From NCBI GenBank assembly GCA_028641055.1, contig CM054057.1, positions 398,210,541 to 398,274,540 of the forward strand: a DNA stretch of 64,000 nt, written 5' to 3'. Positions within the stretch are counted from its first letter, which is position 1; the number at the start of each line of letters is the position of its first letter. This stretch comes from Alopecurus myosuroides. Taxonomy: Eukaryota > Streptophyta > Magnoliopsida > Poales > Poaceae. The translations under genes and the position numbers were made by a program. Shown piece after piece: positions 60,096 through 64,000 of this stretch. The notes beneath the pieces are model-generated. The model searched no databases, was not told where the DNA came from, and saw only the letters and a list, made by a program, of their open reading frames with translations.

Positions 60096-60835
60096 TGGGC
60101 ACCTAGAGGGGGGTGAATAGGTGCTACGACCAATTTTAATTTTTCTTGTAGTTTAGGCTTGACACAAAGGTAAATTCTCTAGATAATGCAACTATGGTGA
60201 ATTTACCTATATGACAAGGATAACAACAATCACAATGCAAGCACAAGTAAAGGGAGTAAGGGAATGAGATAACCGATGTGAAGCACGCGGAGACACGATG
60301 TAATCTCGAGTTCCTCCTTGTTAAGGGAGTACGTCTCGTTGGAGGGGTGTGAGATCGCCACGAAGGCCTACTCAACGCCAGAAAGGCCTCGCCCTATTCT
60401 CCGATGAACCCCACCACAAAGGCCTAATCCACCTTCCACTATTCATCCCCTTTGAGGCGGGAATCGAATCCTTTACAAACAACTTGGGCACACACCCACA
60501 ACCAAATTGGGGGCTTCCAACAATCTTGAATCACCAAGAAGTAGCAAGATGCCTAGGTTCTCCACAAGAGGAAACCCTAGGCTAGATCCCTCAAGCTAGA
60601 GAGGGGGAAATGAAGAACGGGTCGGTGAAGATGTAGATCGGGGCCTTCTCCTTCAATATTCCAAAGATCTTCGAGTTTGGGTGGGGGGGATTAGGAGTTA
60701 TGAGGGATTTGGTGAGCTCTTAAATGCTATTGAATGCCAAGGGGAAGAACTAGAGCTCAAGGAGGAAGAGGAGGCGTATTTATACCCCCTCCTCAAAACT
60801 AGCCGTTTTGCAGGATTTGGGGTACCGGAAATATC

Positions 60836-61190
60836 CGGTCTGCAGATCTGCTCGAATCCTGTTGACTTCAACCGGAATACCCGGTTGCCTTTGAATAATC
60901 CGGTACCAATAATCTGGCTCGTTTCTGTCCCACGCAAGCAACCGTACCGGATATTCCGACTCCTCCGGAATAATCTGGTACCAATAATCCGGTCGATCTC
61001 TGTCAGCTTTGTCTTCAGTCCTTAGCCGTTTTCGAGCAAAAACTCCACAAATGGAATATCCGGTCTGAGATGAATAATCTGGTACCAAATATCCGGCTTA
61101 TCTCTGTCCCAAAATTGGACCAAAACTTTCTTAACCGGAATATCCGGCTCCTCCGGAATAATCCGGTACCAATAATCCGGTTGGCATCTG
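60836..61190. repeat. CCGG-palindrome-rich repeats in element F LTR-like region
   Basis: At least four degenerate copies of a module containing CCGGAATAATCCGGTACCAA and a downstream TCTGTCCCAAAA-like string, spaced about 75-100 bp. Similar CCGGATATTCCGG strings return at 63575-63640. Confidence 0.6.
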
Positions 61191-61916
61191 TCCCAAAACT
61201 CTTAGGCCAAACTTCACCGATCTTTTCGGTGATCGATGTCGATGTTAAATATAACACCTGCACACTAAACACCTCGATAAATAAAGTACTTAGTATTGTT
61301 AACTAACACACAAAACACCGGGAAAACGAAATGCACTTCCAGTCCCCCCTTTTTGGTGTTAGATGACAATAATAAGATTTGTAATAAAACCTTGACGAGA
61401 TCATGTTTGAAACAAAATGGAAATGTCTCCCCCTATCTATATGCATATCTTTTGCTTGCCTCAAATGCAAAAAATGCAATAATATACGGGGAGCAATTTC
61501 CAACAATTAGCAAACATGCCAAAGTAACAATATCCTATATATGTTGAGAAAAAGATAGAAATATATACCTTGTGCATAGAGATGATAACAAGTATAACCA
61601 AGCACAACAATAGATAATATCCTCAACATATAAGATAGATAATACAGATAACCACTAACATATAGATAATCCATGATAACATCCATGATAACCAAACGTA
61701 GTCTCACACCATAATAACACATAGTTTTAAACGACAATAAAACGAACAAAGTTCACGAAAATAAGACTAAATGGACACAAGCTCTCACAAAATGGTAAAA
61801 GCATACGCTTGTGCCCAAAACCCATGCAAATCCCGTAATCTAGAAGTTACTTCTCCCCCTTTGGCATCGAGACACCAAAAAGGAGAGAAATAATTGTGCT
61901 AACATCCCAACAAGGT

Positions 61917-63369
61917 CTAATCATCTGAATGCTCAGAAGACTCTCCTGCAGACGCCTCAGAAGCACCCTGCGCCTCGCCCTCTAGATCATCATCAGTCGC
62001 CTCATCATCCTCATCATACTCATCAACAGGATCCCTAGAAGAAGCAGAAGTGGTACGGAGAGACTCCTCAAGGAGTGCGAACACCAGCAGACCACTGAGT
62101 GTAAGACTGAGGAACAAGTGGAGCAGACAGGTCACCAGTAGCACCACTCACGTGGTGAAGAATCTGACTCTAGGTACTGGAAATAGCTGTGTCTCTGCAG
62201 TAGGCCTTGTACTGCTCCTTATGTATGTCCACCTTCATGCACAATACATTGCGCTGAAACCAAAAGAGCTTCCTGACATGGCGCAGAGTGTTGGAACCAG
62301 GGGTGGAAGCAGGCTGAGCACTAGAAGAGGCCACACCCAACATAGAGGTACCACCCTCAAATGGAGGAATAGGAGCAGCAGGTACGACCTTCTTCCTCTT
62401 GATGTACAGCTTCTTGACCTTGTGAGGCTCCATGTGTAGCTCAGAGAAATCACTCTTCATCACATCCTTGATCAGCATCATGATATAAGGACCATAGGGA
62501 ATGGTGTTCCCACCAATCATAGCATTGTACAACTCATGATAGATAATGTCCATGACATCCACAGTATAGGAAGTAGTGGGATCCTGATCCTCAATGCACT
62601 GCTTTGCCAAAAATAGAATATTGCACAATGGATTGGTGAGAGCATCATTATTACCTCCACTCGGCATCAAGAAAGATCTAAAGATACACACAAGCTGATC
62701 ATAGAGAGGAAGAAGTCCCTCCAGCTTCCCAACAGTAAATCCTGGAGCATATAACTCTGCCATGTACCTCTCCCTCTAAGGTATCTCCACCTCATGCATA
62801 CGGTAACCAGCAGGAGGATAAGTGCTATAACGGTATCCAAGAAGGCGAGCCAGTCTGTGAAAAGGAATCTCACATGGAGTGGTCTGGGTCATCCACTTAA
62901 GGATACAAACTGAGTCCTTGCTGAACGCCAAAGTGGATATGAACTGAGTGACGAGCTTGGTGTTGTACGGGCACTGGGTCTCCATCAGCTTCACCAGACC
63001 GAACCGCTCAACAATGTTGGCAGCATCAGCAAACTCTTCCCTATCCTTCATCACATCAAACTCAAATGGGTGCATCTCACGGATAGGGAACCTGAAGTCA
63101 CAGTAGATATCTGCATAGATGTATGACTGCTCCAGACACCAGAAATGAGGATCATCACAAGTACCATCCCGTGGAGTGTTGTACCAATCCTTCTGCCTTA
63201 TCACAGTGTAATCAGGAACACTAATATCGGACTTATAGTTGGGCCGAGTGTTCTTCTTCTTGGGCCTAGATGAGACAACCTTCTTACCACCAGATTTCCT
63301 TGGAGGGCGATTAACGCCTTGATCCTCACCACTAGTCTCCTTGTAGGAGGGGCGCTTGCGAGTGTTCAT
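61917..63369 (-). pseudogene. Element F broken ORF, plant-transposon-protein-like
   Basis: I chose ATG 63369 (MNTRKRPSYKETSGEDQ), preceded by an acceptor-like CTTGTGCACAG at about 63390, so an upstream intron is plausible. The frame is open to a TAG at 62776-62778, continues in the same frame (62763-62170), then meets another TAG; an acidic tail (EYDEDDEATDDDLEGEAQ) follows in a shifted frame to 61917. A basic Lys/Arg-rich N-terminus precedes a central helical domain with FPIREMHPFEFDVM, VTQFISTLAFSKD and CILKWMTQTT...LARLLGY, resembling the 'putative plant transposon protein' family by pattern (recollection, not searched). Function unknown. Confidence 0.55.
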
Positions 63370-63390
63370 CTTCTCAACACCAGAGCCACC

Positions 63391-64000
63391 TGTGCACAAG
63401 AATATAGATGGAAAGCAATGGGGATGAGTGCACATATGTCAAGAAATGGATGAATCATACGTAAAAACAATAGAAAAGATTACAGGTATTAATCTAATAA
63501 GAAAATTCTAGCAAGGATCAAATTTGGACTGTTCTCAAACGGTACTCCACTTAGCCAAATATTTCGGTACAGAACTGAACTGGATATTCCGGTGCACCCG
63601 GATATTCGGGTTCAAACCTGGACCGGATATTCCGGTACTGCGAAAACAACACAAAATCGATCCTAATCTTGAGTTCAAAACTAGATCGGTGACTAGAGAA
63701 TCTAGACTATTGTATCTAGCATGCATAGAGTACCCTAGGGAGCAATTTCTACCAAGCATTGTCAACAAAAACACAAATCCATGGAGTGGTATGGTTATAT
63801 CACCAAGATTCAACGAGATTGAACTTTACCGGCATCCATGGACGAAGATACTTGGATGGAAACGCTCCCGAGGACGAGGGGAACAAGATCTGGGCAATAG
63901 CTCGAAGATCCCGCTGAGGAAACGGCCCGAGGGGCCAAGATTCAGTGCGGCAGCGTGAGGGGGTGGAGGAGAGGAGTTGGGGAAGAAAGGGCACGAACTG
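63391..64000 (-). other. Leader/intron-like region upstream of the element F ORF
   Basis: On the minus strand: CT-rich GC-rich leader sequence (64000 to about 63840), then AT-rich sequence with CCGGAATATCCGG strings and an acceptor-like site before the ORF. No coding region is supported; the 144-codon plus ORF at 63524-63958 is antisense to this and unconvincing. Confidence 0.4.

Larger units (their letters stand above)
60096..64000 (-). mobile_element. Element F: unclassified retroelement, runs off the window
   Basis: Left edge TGGGCACCTAGAGGGGGG, next to aagta (60091-60095, candidate target duplication; partner outside). The (C)CTAGAGGGGGGGTGAATAG string is, from memory, common at LTR ends of SIRE/Maximus-type copia elements. 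Antisense purine tracts at 61343-61356, 61427-61434 and 61852-61866 and an ORF at 61917-63369 place the element on the minus strand with its 3' LTR at the left, perhaps 60096 to about 61340. No pol domain is in the window, so the class is unproven. Confidence 0.5.

Noticed and set aside
60780..61306. Ile/Arg/Pro-rich ORFs over 60780-61306
   Set aside because: Translations of the CCGG repeat modules.
1..64000. CRISPR arrays, operons, bacterial promoters, rRNA or complete tRNA genes
   Set aside because: None seen; direct repeats present are LTRs or local duplications, and the genome is a plant nuclear one.

Overview
The window is intergenic DNA from a large grass genome, most likely a Triticeae species (wheat, barley, rye or Aegilops group). 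I see no intact host gene. Almost all of it is nested LTR retrotransposons whose lineages (long-LTR Tekay/Del-type chromoviruses, Athila-type gypsy elements with a tRNA-Asp-like primer site, an Angela/BARE-like copia element) are typical of Triticeae repeat islands. Lineage names rest on protein motifs, primer sites and LTR termini read by eye; no database search was possible.

The nest can be read because five insertions have matching 5-bp target-site duplications. (1) 1-~5500: decayed minus-strand gypsy element A. (2) ~5550-7248 and 27239-27940: internal end and LTR of minus-strand Athila-like element C. That LTR is split by a plus-strand solo LTR of about 4.7 kb (7249-27238, TSD ataga). The solo LTR is in turn split by a complete 15.3-kb Tekay-like element (9554-24819, TSD ggaca). 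(3) 27941-29711: unassigned DNA with a possible LINE fragment and a truncated PIF/Harbinger transposase. (4) 29712-60095: minus-strand Athila-like element D. Its 3' LTR carries a minus-strand solo LTR (30136-34884, TSD acgaa). Its internal region carries an Angela-like copia element E (36879-45330, TSD tagca). Its pol is split by a coding-deficient long-LTR element B (48160-58222, TSD gtaaa). (5) 60096-64000: element F, inserted in the protease region of D and running off the window.

The Tekay element has LTRs of 4627 and 4654 bp, a tRNA-Met-type primer site, an extra coiled-coil ORF ahead of gag, gag-pol broken by four stops and one frameshift, a C-terminal chromodomain and a polypurine tract. 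Its LTR is itself laid out like a gene: TATA box, two acidic coding patches joined in phase by a candidate GC-AG intron, a stop, then AATAAA. Element E has LTRs that differ by one base, around an internal region whose coding part is unreadable while the leader and primer region survive. Element B keeps LTRs, primer site and polypurine tract around only 663 bp. E and B therefore look like recently mobilised elements that depended on proteins supplied elsewhere. Element D carries, downstream of integrase, a coiled-coil ORF with what looks like its own promoter.
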